Positions 55,040 through 62,924 of a stretch of DNA of 64,000 bases are shown in pieces. Source of the stretch: Streptomyces sp. NBC_01231 (lineage in GTDB: Bacteria > Actinomycetota > Actinomycetes > Streptomycetales > Streptomycetaceae); contig CP108521.1 in the NCBI GenBank assembly GCA_035999765.1, positions 3,286,001 through 3,350,000 of the forward strand. Direction: 5' to 3'. The translations under genes and the position numbers were made by a program. Position 1 is the stretch's first letter. Every line of letters starts with the position of its first letter. The notes below the pieces were generated by a model that worked only from the letters and a program-made list of their open reading frames with translations, did not search any database and was not told where the DNA came from.

Positions 55040-55387
55040 TCAGACCTGGGGGTCCGGCGGGGAGTAGTGAGAGAGGAGTTCCGTCATCTCTCGGGCGATG
55101 TGATCCATGAGGATGCGGATGCGCTTCCCGTCGCCGCGCAGATAGAGGGCCAGGTCGAGGACTTCGGGTGCGGCGGCGTAGTTGAGCAGCTGGCGGTACT
55201 GCTCGACGGTGAGGGGTTCGAGGTCGTTCGGACGCAGCGCCCATGAGGCGATCACCGCGTTGTCGGCGAGGTGCATGGCTGCGCGGAGCGTCTCGGTGTC
55301 AGGCGCGCGGGCGATAAGGATGAGGAACATCGCACCGAAGTGGTGGGCTGGCGTGTTGATTGCCGGTATCGAGGGGCGAGCGGGCAT
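55040..55387 (-). CDS. Hypothetical protein
   Basis: 115 aa with FGAMFLILIARAPDTETLRA and LEPLTVEQYRQLLNYAAAPE. No family recognised. CCGGAGACCTCC precedes the ATG at 55387. A weaker copy of the shared promoter core lies at 55425-55445. Confidence 0.6.
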   Translation of the reverse strand: MPARPSIPAINTPAHHFGAMFLILIARAPDTETLRAAMHLADNAVIASWALRPNDLEPLTVEQYRQLLNYAAAPEVLDLALYLRGDGKRIRILMDHIAREMTELLSHYSPPDPQV

Positions 55388-55424
55388 GGAGGTCTCCGGT
55401 TGAGGATGGGGAACCATTCCCGAA

Positions 55425-55445
55425 TGCTTCTTTTCTATGTGCATT
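55425..55445 (-). promoter_or_regulatory. Weaker copy of the shared promoter core (P4)
   Basis: The plus-strand sequence tgcttcttttctatgtgcatt matches the P1 core with several changes. The minus-strand -10 would be TAGAAA at 55432-55437; no good -35 is apparent. Confidence 0.45.
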
Positions 55446-55484
55446 CAGGGGATGTTGCGGCCCCTCCGTGAGCGAGTACGGGGG

Positions 55485-56552
55485 TCAGTACTGGGGGATG
55501 TCGACCACGAGCGCCGTGGCGTTGTCGGCGCGGCCGTCCTTGCTGGCAGCGATCGCGTCGTCGACGAGGATCGTCGCGGCATCCTTCGCGTCGTCGGCGA
55601 AGTCGAGGATTCCGCCGATGTCCGGACCGTGTTCCTCGAGCGGCGCGTAGACGCCGTCGCTGCACAGCAGCAGTCGGCGAGTGTGCCTTCTTGGGATCGC
55701 CGCCGTACCGATGGAGCCGGTCATCAGGCAGGAGGTGATGAAGTTCCGGTCGTACCGTCCGGGGGCGCGTCCTCGACTTCGCAACTTCTGCGCGTAGTTG
55801 TGGTCTTGAGTGGCGGGCTCGGCGGTTCCTATCAGGGTCCCTTGATAGGCCCGCGCGTCGCCGGTCCAGGCGAGCCGGATATGGGGCGACCGGTGGTCGA
55901 CCGTGGCGACGACCGCGACGGCGCTGGGGTCGGTACGGGGGTCGAAGTCCCAGCCGAGTCCGTCTCTGGCCTGGACTCGCACCGCCGCCAGGGCGCGGGC
56001 GGGGTCGCCGTGCACGGCTGCGGCGCGAGCAAGGCGGGGCGCAAACGTCTCTGCGAAGTGCTGGACGGCGGGACGGTCGCGGACCCCGTCGAGGACGGCG
56101 AAGGCCCATCGGCCGCTGGCCTTGTCTAGCGTGATCGCGTAGGCGTCACATTGGTGACGGCGCCCGCCGTGCCGCTGCACCGCGCTCACTCTGGGCAATC
56201 TGATAGCACCGGCGAGCAGTTCGCCCGCGCGCCGGACGGCGCGGGCGCTGAGATCGGGCAAAGGCATGAAGTCGCCAGCGGAGCTGACGGCCCCGGTGAT
56301 GACGACCGGGCCGCACAGGACGGGCGGCCGGCTTCCCCCTGTGATGCTCATCCACGCTTGTCCGGCGACGTCGTTTACCGACTGGTCGCTGCGTCCGACG
56401 TGCACGACCGCCTTGCGGCCGAGCGGATGGGCGCTGGGGTCCTGAACGTAGAGCCTGATGCAGGTCATCTGGTCGGCGTGGCGCGAATCGAGCAGCAGCT
56501 CTTCGACTTCGCCGTCCGGGGAGACCAGCAGGGCCGGTGTTGTGGCGATCAT
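55485..56552 (-). CDS. PP2C-family phosphatase-like protein
   Basis: 355 aa. PP2C motifs run in order: HQCDAYAITLDKASGRWAFA with VLDGVRD, then WTGDARAYQG (GDSR.y position), RRLLLCSDGVYAPLEEHG, and DGRADNATALVVDIPQY (DNat motif). The N-terminal ~110 residues are a separate domain of unknown type. It would dephosphorylate Ser/Thr on proteins using Mn/Mg. No partner kinase is in the window. The ATG overlaps the upstream stop (ATGA). Confidence 0.8.
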   Translation of the reverse strand: MIATTPALLVSPDGEVEELLLDSRHADQMTCIRLYVQDPSAHPLGRKAVVHVGRSDQSVNDVAGQAWMSITGGSRPPVLCGPVVITGAVSSAGDFMPLPDLSARAVRRAGELLAGAIRLPRVSAVQRHGGRRHQCDAYAITLDKASGRWAFAVLDGVRDRPAVQHFAETFAPRLARAAAVHGDPARALAAVRVQARDGLGWDFDPRTDPSAVAVVATVDHRSPHIRLAWTGDARAYQGTLIGTAEPATQDHNYAQKLRSRGRAPGRYDRNFITSCLMTGSIGTAAIPRRHTRRLLLCSDGVYAPLEEHGPDIGGILDFADDAKDAATILVDDAIAASKDGRADNATALVVDIPQY

Positions 56553-56950
56553 TGGAGGGGTCCAATCGTTCGAGGGGGAAGGCCCCGAGGGTTGCCGGGG
56601 AGAGGGACCGCGATGTCGCGCTCGTCTTTCAGCGGGTGGACGTAGTAGTAGCCGGGCGGGTGCGTGCGCAGGTCTGCGAGCCGAGCGAGAAGCCGCAGGT
56701 CGGCGGTGAGCTTGTTCCAGATCGGGTCCGGCTCCTTGCACAGATCGAACCGGAGGAGAAGTCGCCCGTCGGCGCCATGCAGGCGCCACAGGGCGTAGCC
56801 GGGTTCTTCGCGGGTGGCGACGAGGGTCCTGATGCGGGGCTCGATTGCGGCCGCCGTCACGGCCATGCGTCTCAGTACGGCGCGAGCGAGGTCGCGAGTG
56901 GCTTCGCACACCCGCTGGTCCGCCAGCGGACAGGGGTCTTGCGCTTTCAT
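56549..56950 (-). CDS. Hypothetical protein
   Basis: 133 aa. LRRMAVTAAAIEPRIRTLVA, YALWRLHGADGRLLLRFDLC and PPGYYYVHPLKDERDIAVPL. No family recognised. AAGGAGG precedes the ATG at 56950. Coupled to the PP2C gene by an ATGA overlap. Confidence 0.65.
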   Translation of the reverse strand: MKAQDPCPLADQRVCEATRDLARAVLRRMAVTAAAIEPRIRTLVATREEPGYALWRLHGADGRLLLRFDLCKEPDPIWNKLTADLRLLARLADLRTHPPGYYYVHPLKDERDIAVPLPGNPRGLPPRTIGPLQ

Positions 56951-57019
56951 GTGCCTCCTTGGCGTCGGGCCGCCCGGCGGCCGGGATGTGGTGGTCGCCG
57001 GGCGGCGTCGTGGGCGGCG

Positions 57020-57322
57020 TCAGCCGACCGGAATGGCGGAGTTCTGCAGGTCCAGGAAGATGCAGGCGGCTGCGGCCGTCGGCAGGTGATCGGCCACGAT
57101 CTGACCGTCCTCGTCCCACGTGAGCAGTTGGACCAGGACGTCGAGCAGCGGTTCGGGCAGCATCTGCCGCCAGTTGTCGTAGTCGGTGCCGGGGAACCAC
57201 TCCTTGCAGGTCCGCTGGAGGGATCCCGCGATCGCCTCAGCCAGGCGGTCCGCTTGGGCGGAGCCGATCTGTTCGGTAATCAGGCGCTGGCGGATGCTCT
57301 CGGGGCTGAACGGGTCATTCAC
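57020..57322 (-). CDS. Hypothetical protein
   Basis: 100 aa, acidic and helical (SPESIRQRLITEQIGSAQAD, EWFPGTDYDNWRQMLPEPLL). No family recognised. It is first after promoter P2 (57425-57452). Confidence 0.65.
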   Translation of the reverse strand: MNDPFSPESIRQRLITEQIGSAQADRLAEAIAGSLQRTCKEWFPGTDYDNWRQMLPEPLLDVLVQLLTWDEDGQIVADHLPTAAAACIFLDLQNSAIPVG

Positions 57323-57424
57323 GGTCTCTCCTGACGGTTTCGGATCGCCGTGATGGCGACGGTGTTGACGATGTCCGAGACGAGCGCGCCCCGGGACAGG
57401 TAGGGGGCTCTGCTCGATGGTTCT

Positions 57425-57452
57425 ATTCTATAGGCATTAGGTAGGGGGGCAA
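57425..57452 (-). promoter_or_regulatory. Promoter P2 of the mobile-element block
   Basis: Minus strand: -35 TTGCCC (57447-57452), 16-bp spacer, -10 TAGAAT (57425-57430), inside the conserved core beginning ggttctattctataggcatt at 57419. About 100 bp upstream of the gene at 57020-57322. Confidence 0.7.
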
Positions 57453-57487
57453 GATTTTCGGTAGATTTTCTTGATCACCGAAAGGCT

Positions 57488-58171
57488 TTATTTCTGCAGG
57501 TCAGCGTCCATGTCCGCCCGAGTGAGGTCGCGGATGTGGAGGACGAGTCGCGCGCTCTCGACCACGTGCCCCATGCGCATGTCCGGGCCGACGACGCGCG
57601 TGTGGTCGTCGTCGTCCAGGACCCCTTGGTCCACCAGGCCGTCAATGCATGCCTTGAAGCTGGGGTACCAGTTGGCCGGGTCTCTCCTCTGCCTGTCTTC
57701 GGGGTGCAGGACGCCGATGATGTGGACCCGTTCCAGGTGCGGCACTGCGCGCGAGGCAGCCCAGGCCGCGCGCCGCAGCACCCTGGTAATCTCCGCGCGC
57801 TGGTGATGGTGGAGCCGCTGGTTGGAGTTCAGCAGCGTCAGCCGGGGCGGCAGCGCGACCCTGAACTGGCGACCCGGCATCCCCTCGAACCAGTCCGGTT
57901 GCTCGCCGCTAGGAACGCCGACCTGGCGAACCGCTGCGGTCGGTGCCAACTCTGCTGTCTCGGGGGCATATCCGCTCCGGCGCGGCACGCCGGCGTTGGT
58001 GATGGCCGACGCGTGCAAGGCGGAGATGAGCATGAGGCGGCGTCTCCGGCCGGTTGCGGCGTCGGCGACCAGGGCACGCATGTCCCCCGGCTTGTACTGC
58101 TCGATCCTTATGCGGATGCTGTCGCGTGGGTCGCAGGCCACGAAGATCCGCCCGGGCTTAATGTGGGTCAC
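57488..58171 (-). CDS. RusA-like endodeoxyribonuclease with N-terminal extension
   Basis: 227 aa. The C-terminal ~110 residues resemble RusA Holliday-junction resolvases: LNSNQRLHHHQRAEITRVLR, RRDPANWYPSFKACIDGLVD and QGVLDDDDHTRVVGPDM, with the acidic cluster that binds Mg. The N-terminal ~90 residues (THIKPGRIFVACDPRDSIRI) are an unrelated small domain. The GTG at 58171 overlaps the upstream stop (GTGA). It probably acts in phage-type DNA processing. Confidence 0.72.
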   Translation of the reverse strand: MTHIKPGRIFVACDPRDSIRIRIEQYKPGDMRALVADAATGRRRRLMLISALHASAITNAGVPRRSGYAPETAELAPTAAVRQVGVPSGEQPDWFEGMPGRQFRVALPPRLTLLNSNQRLHHHQRAEITRVLRRAAWAASRAVPHLERVHIIGVLHPEDRQRRDPANWYPSFKACIDGLVDQGVLDDDDHTRVVGPDMRMGHVVESARLVLHIRDLTRADMDADLQK

Positions 58172-58392
58172 CCGCGGCCCCGCTCGAGGAGTCCCGACAG
58201 AGCCTTCGCCACCATCGCCGCCGGCCACGCGACGATGACCACCGCGAGGTACAGGGCGACGGCGCCCGGCCGCAGTTGGCAGATCAGACGCAGGACCGGG
58301 TCATCGGCGAGCAGCCTCCGGAAGGCGTTCGCGAAGATCACGACTCCCGCTGCCCACGCAAGGAGGACGAACAGCGCGAGCAGGCCGGTCAC
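58168..58392 (-). CDS. Small two-helix membrane protein
   Basis: 74 aa with two hydrophobic helices (LLALFVLLAWAAGVVIFANA and ALYLAVVIVAWPAAMVAKAL). The GTG at 58392 follows GGTGGAG and overlaps the upstream stop. Function unknown. Confidence 0.65.
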   Translation of the reverse strand: MTGLLALFVLLAWAAGVVIFANAFRRLLADDPVLRLICQLRPGAVALYLAVVIVAWPAAMVAKALSGLLERGRG

Positions 58393-58736
58393 GACTCCAC
58401 CTTTCTGGTGTCGACGTGGACCCAGACAGGTCGCAGGACGCGGGCTCGGGCGAGACGCAGGGCAAGGGAGGCGGTACTGCCGTTCCGGTGGGCGGCGAAG
58501 CCCGCGCAGATGGCAGGGGCTTCGGTGCCGAGCGTGGCGTGGCAGACGATGTGCCCCTCCTCGGCGATGGCGCGGGCGATCATCTGTGCCACACGCCCCT
58601 CCTCCAGGCGCATGAGGTTTCCCGGCCGGAAGATGCACGTGCCGCATCGCCCTGCACAGATCCGGACGCCCCACGTCTCGGGGTCGCCAACGTCGTGGCG
58701 CAGTCCGTCGGACGAGTACGTGGCAGAGCCGGTCAT
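58389..58736 (-). CDS. Cysteine-motif protein of plasmid/phage type
   Basis: 115 aa. VRICAGRCGTCIFRPGNLMR with two later Cys (HIVCHATLGTEAPAICAGFA) forms a conserved four- to five-Cys pattern seen in many actinobacterial plasmid and phage proteins of unknown function. It may bind zinc or an iron-sulfur cluster. Confidence 0.65.
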   Translation of the reverse strand: MTGSATYSSDGLRHDVGDPETWGVRICAGRCGTCIFRPGNLMRLEEGRVAQMIARAIAEEGHIVCHATLGTEAPAICAGFAAHRNGSTASLALRLARARVLRPVWVHVDTRKVES

Positions 58737-59170
58737 CGGTCGGCCCCCAGAGTGGCGGCGCGCACTGCCTCACCGGTGGCTGCCAGCAGCATCTCCATGC
58801 AGGCGGGCAACAGTTCGGGGTCGGGTGCGGTGAAGGCGGCCCCATAGAGGGCGAGCGTGGTCGCGCTGTCCCCGTTGGCGAACGCGGTGATGAAGCGTGC
58901 TGCGAAGAGGTGCGGTGGCGGGACGACGTCCTCGGGACGGCTCCCGCCGGGGGTCAGAATGATCCAGGACGACGTCTCGCCGTCGAGCCCCTGCGTCTTC
59001 GCCAGTGCGGCCTTCGCCATGACGGCGAGCCCCGTCGCGACGCCGTACATCAGCGATGGCGTCCCGGTTCGTGCAATGTCTGCCAGGACCTCCTGGGCCT
59101 CGTCGTGGCGCCCTTCCGTCCAGTGGGCGACCGCCTCGACGAGGCGCTCGGTGATTATCGGGTGCGTCAC
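58733..59170 (-). CDS. Hypothetical protein
   Basis: 145 aa, helical (THPIITERLVEAVAHWTEGR, LFAARFITAFANGDSATTLA). No family recognised. The GTG at 59170 overlaps the preceding stop (GTGA), and its own stop overlaps the next start. Confidence 0.65.
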   Translation of the reverse strand: MTHPIITERLVEAVAHWTEGRHDEAQEVLADIARTGTPSLMYGVATGLAVMAKAALAKTQGLDGETSSWIILTPGGSRPEDVVPPPHLFAARFITAFANGDSATTLALYGAAFTAPDPELLPACMEMLLAATGEAVRAATLGADR

Positions 59171-59436
59171 TGGGCTGCCCCGTTCGTCGGCATCACCGGC
59201 ACGGACCAGGTACCTGGCTGCCCCGGTACGTCTCGCCAGCCGTTCACCGCGTCCTGGGTTCGGGCGTCGGGTCGAATCATGTAGCCGTGCTCGATCAGCC
59301 CGTGACCGGCGCTGGCCGGGCGGAAGCTGTCCCAGTCGAGGGTGAGGTCCACCAAGTCGTTGTCGTGGTCCTCGGCCAGAACTCGGATCCGGTAGCCGTC
59401 CGGTGTGCCGGTGCATATTGCGGTCAGTTGCTTCAC
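59167..59436 (-). CDS. Hypothetical protein
   Basis: 89 aa (QLTAICTGTPDGYRIRVLAE, DNDLVDLTLDWDSFRPASAG). No family recognised. GAGAGGAAT precedes the ATG at 59436. Confidence 0.6.
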   Translation of the reverse strand: MKQLTAICTGTPDGYRIRVLAEDHDNDLVDLTLDWDSFRPASAGHGLIEHGYMIRPDARTQDAVNGWRDVPGQPGTWSVPVMPTNGAAQ

Positions 59437-59455
59437 TGCGATTCCTCTCGGTTGG

Positions 59456-59908
59456 TCAGGGGACGTCGGGGAGTTCGAGCTGCTGCGCGGCCTCGTCCTC
59501 TGCGTCCAACGGGTTCGGTCCGGGGCGGTAGAAGGGCAGGCACCGGGGACACTGCTGCTCTACGGCCCTGCGGTGTGCGCGCGATCCGGCGGGCGTGCCG
59601 CACGATTTGCGGATGACCGGGACTGGCAGCTCGCTGGGGTCGGCGTTCGGCAGCTCGTGGATGATCACGCCGTTGAGCCAGATCCGACCGCCACAAATGC
59701 CGGTGAACAGGCTTTTGGCTGGGACCACTTGCCGGATGCAAGCGGCCCGATAGGGGCAGCCGCCGCAGACGTAGAGGACGGGTTCGCAGATGGCGACCAG
59801 TTCGATGCCGTTCTTCCATCTGTCGTCGGCGACGGCGAAGTCCTCGTCGCCGAAGCACGGGGCGTGGGAGGTGACGTGGGTGCCGATCAGGGTTCTTGAT
59901 CCGGTCAC
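59456..59908 (-). CDS. WhiB-like iron-sulfur protein
   Basis: 150 aa. Cys ligands C18, C48, C51 and C57 give the WhiB pattern C...CxxCxxxxxC (YVCGGCPYRAAC), followed by the G-rich turn TGICGGRIW (normally GVWGG.). The extra C41 and C in GICGG are unusual. WhiB-like proteins bind 4Fe-4S and regulate transcription with sigma factors, and they also occur on actinophages and plasmids. The GTG at 59908 overlaps the methyltransferase stop. Confidence 0.85.
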   Translation of the reverse strand: MTGSRTLIGTHVTSHAPCFGDEDFAVADDRWKNGIELVAICEPVLYVCGGCPYRAACIRQVVPAKSLFTGICGGRIWLNGVIIHELPNADPSELPVPVIRKSCGTPAGSRAHRRAVEQQCPRCLPFYRPGPNPLDAEDEAAQQLELPDVP

Positions 59909-61410
59909 AGGACGGGCTCCAATCGCTGGCCGATCCACCGGGCGACGTTGACCGAGACCGCGTTGCCTGCCTGCGCGGTCTGCTCGGCCTGGTTGCCGTA
60001 GACGACGTACTTGGCCGGGAACCGCTGCCCTTCGAGCTGTTCGCGGGGCTTGAGCATCCGGAAGTAGCAGTCGTTGATGTCCGGGGCGTTTTGCACCAGA
60101 GCGGCTGAGTCGCGGGTGGAGAGGGTGTGGACGGGTTCGGCGGCCGTCTTCACCGCGGCCTTGCGGTACGGCACGACGAGGGTGTTCCGCGCACGCTCGA
60201 GGGCTGTGCCGGCGTGGGTGACGAGGCCGTGGTGGTTGCCCTGGGCGGTGACGACGCTGAGCGGGTCGCTCGCGGGGCTGGCGGTGGCGTGGTTGCGGTA
60301 CTCGATGATGAACGGGTCCATGGTCAGGAGGGCTTCGCTCTCGCGGGTGGTGCGAGTACGCATCGGCACGTCGAGGGGGACGGCGTCGGTGTTCCATGAG
60401 CCGCCGGTCGGCACCAGGAGCGCGTCGCCCTGTTTCACCGTCCGCGCGGGCAGTGGTCGGTCCTCAACGGCGAACGCCCTGTCCCCGCCGTCCTTGCCGT
60501 GGGCGAGCGAGATCGCGTAGGGGCGCCAGGGGAACTTGGCACGGCCCGAGCGGATGCGGTCCATCGTGGTGTCCGCGAGGGGCTTCTTGCGATCGCCGAT
60601 TCTCTTCCCGAGGTCTCTCCAGTCGATGATGTCGCTGGCCGGGCGTACGTACGGCTCGACCATGGAGTGACGGCAGCGGGTGTTGGGGCAGCGGTAGATG
60701 TAGTCGCGCCGGTACTTCCCGATGCGCAGGCCCTCGGTTTTGGTCCACGACTGGACCGCGTGCACGTCCTCACCGCAGTCGACGCAGGGAGCGAGCGGCC
60801 TGGGCTCCAGGTCGGGCTTGCGCATGGTCTTGCGGGTGAAGACCACGTACATCCGGTCACGCCACTGCGGGGCGCGCAGGTTGACGTCGTCGCCGACGTG
60901 GGCGCTGCTGACGCACACGATCTGGTACCGGTATCCGAGCAGTTCCATGGCCTGGAGCCAGGTCATGAACAGGATCCAGTCGAGGCCGAATTCGACGACG
61001 TTCTCGACGACGATGGCCTTGAACCGCTTCGCCTCAGCGGCTCGTACGACACACCAGGCGGTGACCCGGGTCGCCTCGAAGGCGTCCTTGGTCAGGGACT
61101 CCCACTCGTCGCGTTCCTCCTGCAGCAGGTCGAGCAGGTCGAGTTGGTTCGTCTCTCGCGGCTTCCCGCCCGCGGGACTGATCTCGGTGCAGATGACAGA
61201 TGCCCACAGGGCATCAGCCTTGGGCAGCATGCGCATCGGGAAGCCGTCGGTGAGGCTCATGACAGCGTGTTCACACTTCGGATGGTTGGCGGCGTGCGTC
61301 TCGATGGCCAAACGCCAGTGGTTGATGCCAAGAATCAGTTCGTGCCCGGCTTCGACGAGCCCGGTGCTGCTGCCGCCTGCGCCGCACAGCAGGTCGATAA
61401 AGGTGGCCAT
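59905..61410 (-). CDS. C5-cytosine DNA methyltransferase
   Basis: 501 aa. Motif I FIDLLCGAGGSSTGL, catalytic C74 in an atypical motif IV (ASVICTEISPAGG instead of PPCQ.FS), ENV motif E136-N137-V138, motif VIII-like APQWRDRMYVVFTR and motif X GNAVSVNVARWIG. A zinc-ribbon-like insert (CVDCGED...CPNTRC) sits in the middle. It would modify cytosines, probably to protect the element from host restriction. No cognate nuclease is adjacent. Confidence 0.88.
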   Translation of the reverse strand: MATFIDLLCGAGGSSTGLVEAGHELILGINHWRLAIETHAANHPKCEHAVMSLTDGFPMRMLPKADALWASVICTEISPAGGKPRETNQLDLLDLLQEERDEWESLTKDAFEATRVTAWCVVRAAEAKRFKAIVVENVVEFGLDWILFMTWLQAMELLGYRYQIVCVSSAHVGDDVNLRAPQWRDRMYVVFTRKTMRKPDLEPRPLAPCVDCGEDVHAVQSWTKTEGLRIGKYRRDYIYRCPNTRCRHSMVEPYVRPASDIIDWRDLGKRIGDRKKPLADTTMDRIRSGRAKFPWRPYAISLAHGKDGGDRAFAVEDRPLPARTVKQGDALLVPTGGSWNTDAVPLDVPMRTRTTRESEALLTMDPFIIEYRNHATASPASDPLSVVTAQGNHHGLVTHAGTALERARNTLVVPYRKAAVKTAAEPVHTLSTRDSAALVQNAPDINDCYFRMLKPREQLEGQRFPAKYVVYGNQAEQTAQAGNAVSVNVARWIGQRLEPVL

Positions 61411-61423
61411 GGGGGTGGTCGGA

Positions 61424-61470
61424 TCTCCAAGAGGTCATGCAGGGTCCGGCCCCGTGTGACGGGGCCGGAC
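61424..61470 (-). promoter_or_regulatory. Shared leader plus hairpin, copy 2
   Basis: A 12-bp stem (GTCCGGCCCCGT/ACGGGGCCGGAC, 61444-61470) is followed on the minus strand by GACCTCTTGGAGA (61424-61436) upstream of the DNA methyltransferase start at 61410. The spacing to the ATG (13 nt) is longer than in the other copies. Confidence 0.65.
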
Positions 61471-61481
61471 AATGGTCGAGA

Positions 61482-61964
61482 TCAGTGGGTGCGCAGGCCG
61501 CCGTCGGCCTTGGCTCGGCGGAGGAAGGCGACCCAGAGCCGCCATGTCGGGTCACCCATGGGCACTTCGGCGATGGCCACACCCGGGTGGGCCTCGTAGG
61601 CGGTGAGAGCCGCGGTGATCTCGGTGACCGTCACGAGGGAACCGTCGTTGTACGCGAGCTTGTACGTGGGTATGCCTGTGGGCTTGGGCTCTGCGGCATC
61701 CATGACGGCGCGGTAGGCGCTCGTGTACTCGGCGATGCGGTTGGTGGTGTTCAGGTCGTGCTTGACGCCGGGCTCCAGGTCCCTGTCCGTCAGCCCGTAG
61801 GTGGACGGCAACGGGAGGGACGGATAGGGCAGGTCGGCGAGCATCCCGAAGTGGCGCATCGTGTCCAACGCGCGCAGCCTTGAGGCCACCTCGAAGCGGA
61901 AGTGGTTCTCCTCCCCTTCGGCACGTCTGCCGTTGGGGGTCTGGATGTAGATGTCGTATCCCAC
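61482..61964 (-). CDS. Hypothetical protein
   Basis: 160 aa (GYDIYIQTPNGRRAEGEENH, FRFEVASRLRALDTMRHFGM, WRLWVAFLRRAKADGGLRTH). No family recognised. The GTG at 61964 lies 8 nt after GGAGA of the shared leader; a TTG at 61979 overlaps that site and is unlikely. Confidence 0.65.
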   Translation of the reverse strand: MGYDIYIQTPNGRRAEGEENHFRFEVASRLRALDTMRHFGMLADLPYPSLPLPSTYGLTDRDLEPGVKHDLNTTNRIAEYTSAYRAVMDAAEPKPTGIPTYKLAYNDGSLVTVTEITAALTAYEAHPGVAIAEVPMGDPTWRLWVAFLRRAKADGGLRTH

Positions 61965-61972
61965 GGGGGTGT

Positions 61973-62018
61973 TCTCCAAGAGGTCTGCGACTGCCCGGCC
62001 CGAGGTCGGGCCGGGCAG
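61973..62018 (-). promoter_or_regulatory. Shared leader plus hairpin, copy 3
   Basis: A 13-bp inverted repeat (CTGCCCGGCCCGA/TCGGGCCGGGCAG, 61991-62018) is followed by the exact 13-mer GACCTCTTGGAGA (61973-61985) before the gene starting at 61964. Confidence 0.65.
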
Positions 62019-62064
62019 CGCGGTCAGGGGCGGGCGGCGTGGCGGTGGTGGGCTTCGCCGCAGG

Positions 62065-62178
62065 TCATGAGCGCGGGGCCCGCATGCGGGCCTCCCACCG
62101 GAGCTCCTCGATGACGATCACGGTGAGGCCGGCGCCGACGCCGAGGGCCAACGCGAGCAACGCGTGCATCACCGTCAC
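62065..62178 (-). CDS. 37-aa single-helix membrane miniprotein
   Basis: VTVMHALLALALGVGAGLTV then IVIEELRWEARMRAPRS: one hydrophobic helix and a basic tail. The GTG at 62178 overlaps the upstream stop (GTGA); an internal ATG at 62169 is possible. It was found by reading between larger genes. Function unknown. Confidence 0.55.
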   Translation of the reverse strand: MTVMHALLALALGVGAGLTVIVIEELRWEARMRAPRS

Positions 62179-62840
62179 CGCGCCACCGCCTCGTAGCGGG
62201 CCGGGCAGGGCGACAGGAGCTGCATGCAGACGACGAACACGGCGTGGGCGTCGTTGGTCGCGAGTGCGTTGTCCAGCGCGGCCCGGACCCGCGCTCGTTC
62301 GTCGTCGTCCTGCGGGTGGGCGATGATGCAGGCGCAGCGCCCCATGCCGGTCTCCTCGGCCGCGTTCGACGGGACAGCTTCGGTACCCGTCATCAGGCGA
62401 TCGTCTGCCCGACCCGGGCACGGTCCGGAGACCAGGTCGATGACGCGAGGCGCGAGACGCCGCTCGGTGACGAAGGCCGTGATGGCCTGGATGAGCGGGA
62501 CGACGTTGTTTCCGTGCTCCGACTGCTCTCCGCCGTCGGTGGAGTCGTAAACCAGCTCGTCGATGGTCGGGGTGTCGTCGTGAAGGCGCTTGACATGGAA
62601 GCCCTCCAGCGCGCCCAAGTCGATGGGCAGATCCTCGGCAGAGGTGATCCACAGATACGAGCCGTCGGTGAGCTCGGCGGTGATGGCGAACATGTTCCCG
62701 GACTCGACGTTGGTCACGAGCGGGATGCGTCGCAGCGCGGTGATGACCGGCTCGTACGCGTTCCACAGGGTCCGCCACAGCGGGTCGTCGGTGTTTCTGT
62801 GCACGGGCATCGGGGCCATCGGCGCCACTTCGTTGCTCAC
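62175..62840 (-). CDS. Hypothetical protein
   Basis: 221 aa (PLWRTLWNAYEPVITALRRI, FAITAELTDGSYLWITSAED, TGMGRCACIIAHPQDDDERA). The CAC/HP region has four Cys in the C-terminal third. No family recognised. The GTG at 62840 lies 7 nt after the shared leader's GGAGA (62848-62860). Confidence 0.65.
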   Translation of the reverse strand: MSNEVAPMAPMPVHRNTDDPLWRTLWNAYEPVITALRRIPLVTNVESGNMFAITAELTDGSYLWITSAEDLPIDLGALEGFHVKRLHDDTPTIDELVYDSTDGGEQSEHGNNVVPLIQAITAFVTERRLAPRVIDLVSGPCPGRADDRLMTGTEAVPSNAAEETGMGRCACIIAHPQDDDERARVRAALDNALATNDAHAVFVVCMQLLSPCPARYEAVAR

Positions 62841-62847
62841 AGTTCCT

Positions 62848-62860
62848 TCTCCAAGAGGTC
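62848..62860 (-). promoter_or_regulatory. Shared leader 13-mer, copy 4
   Basis: Exact GACCTCTTGGAGA on the minus strand, 7 nt before the GTG at 62840. No upstream hairpin is visible here. Confidence 0.6.
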
Positions 62861-62924
62861 GTGTGCAGCTCAACAGTACAGAGTTGGGATCTACTTCAGC
62901 TCAAATCGATGTACGCGGATACGC

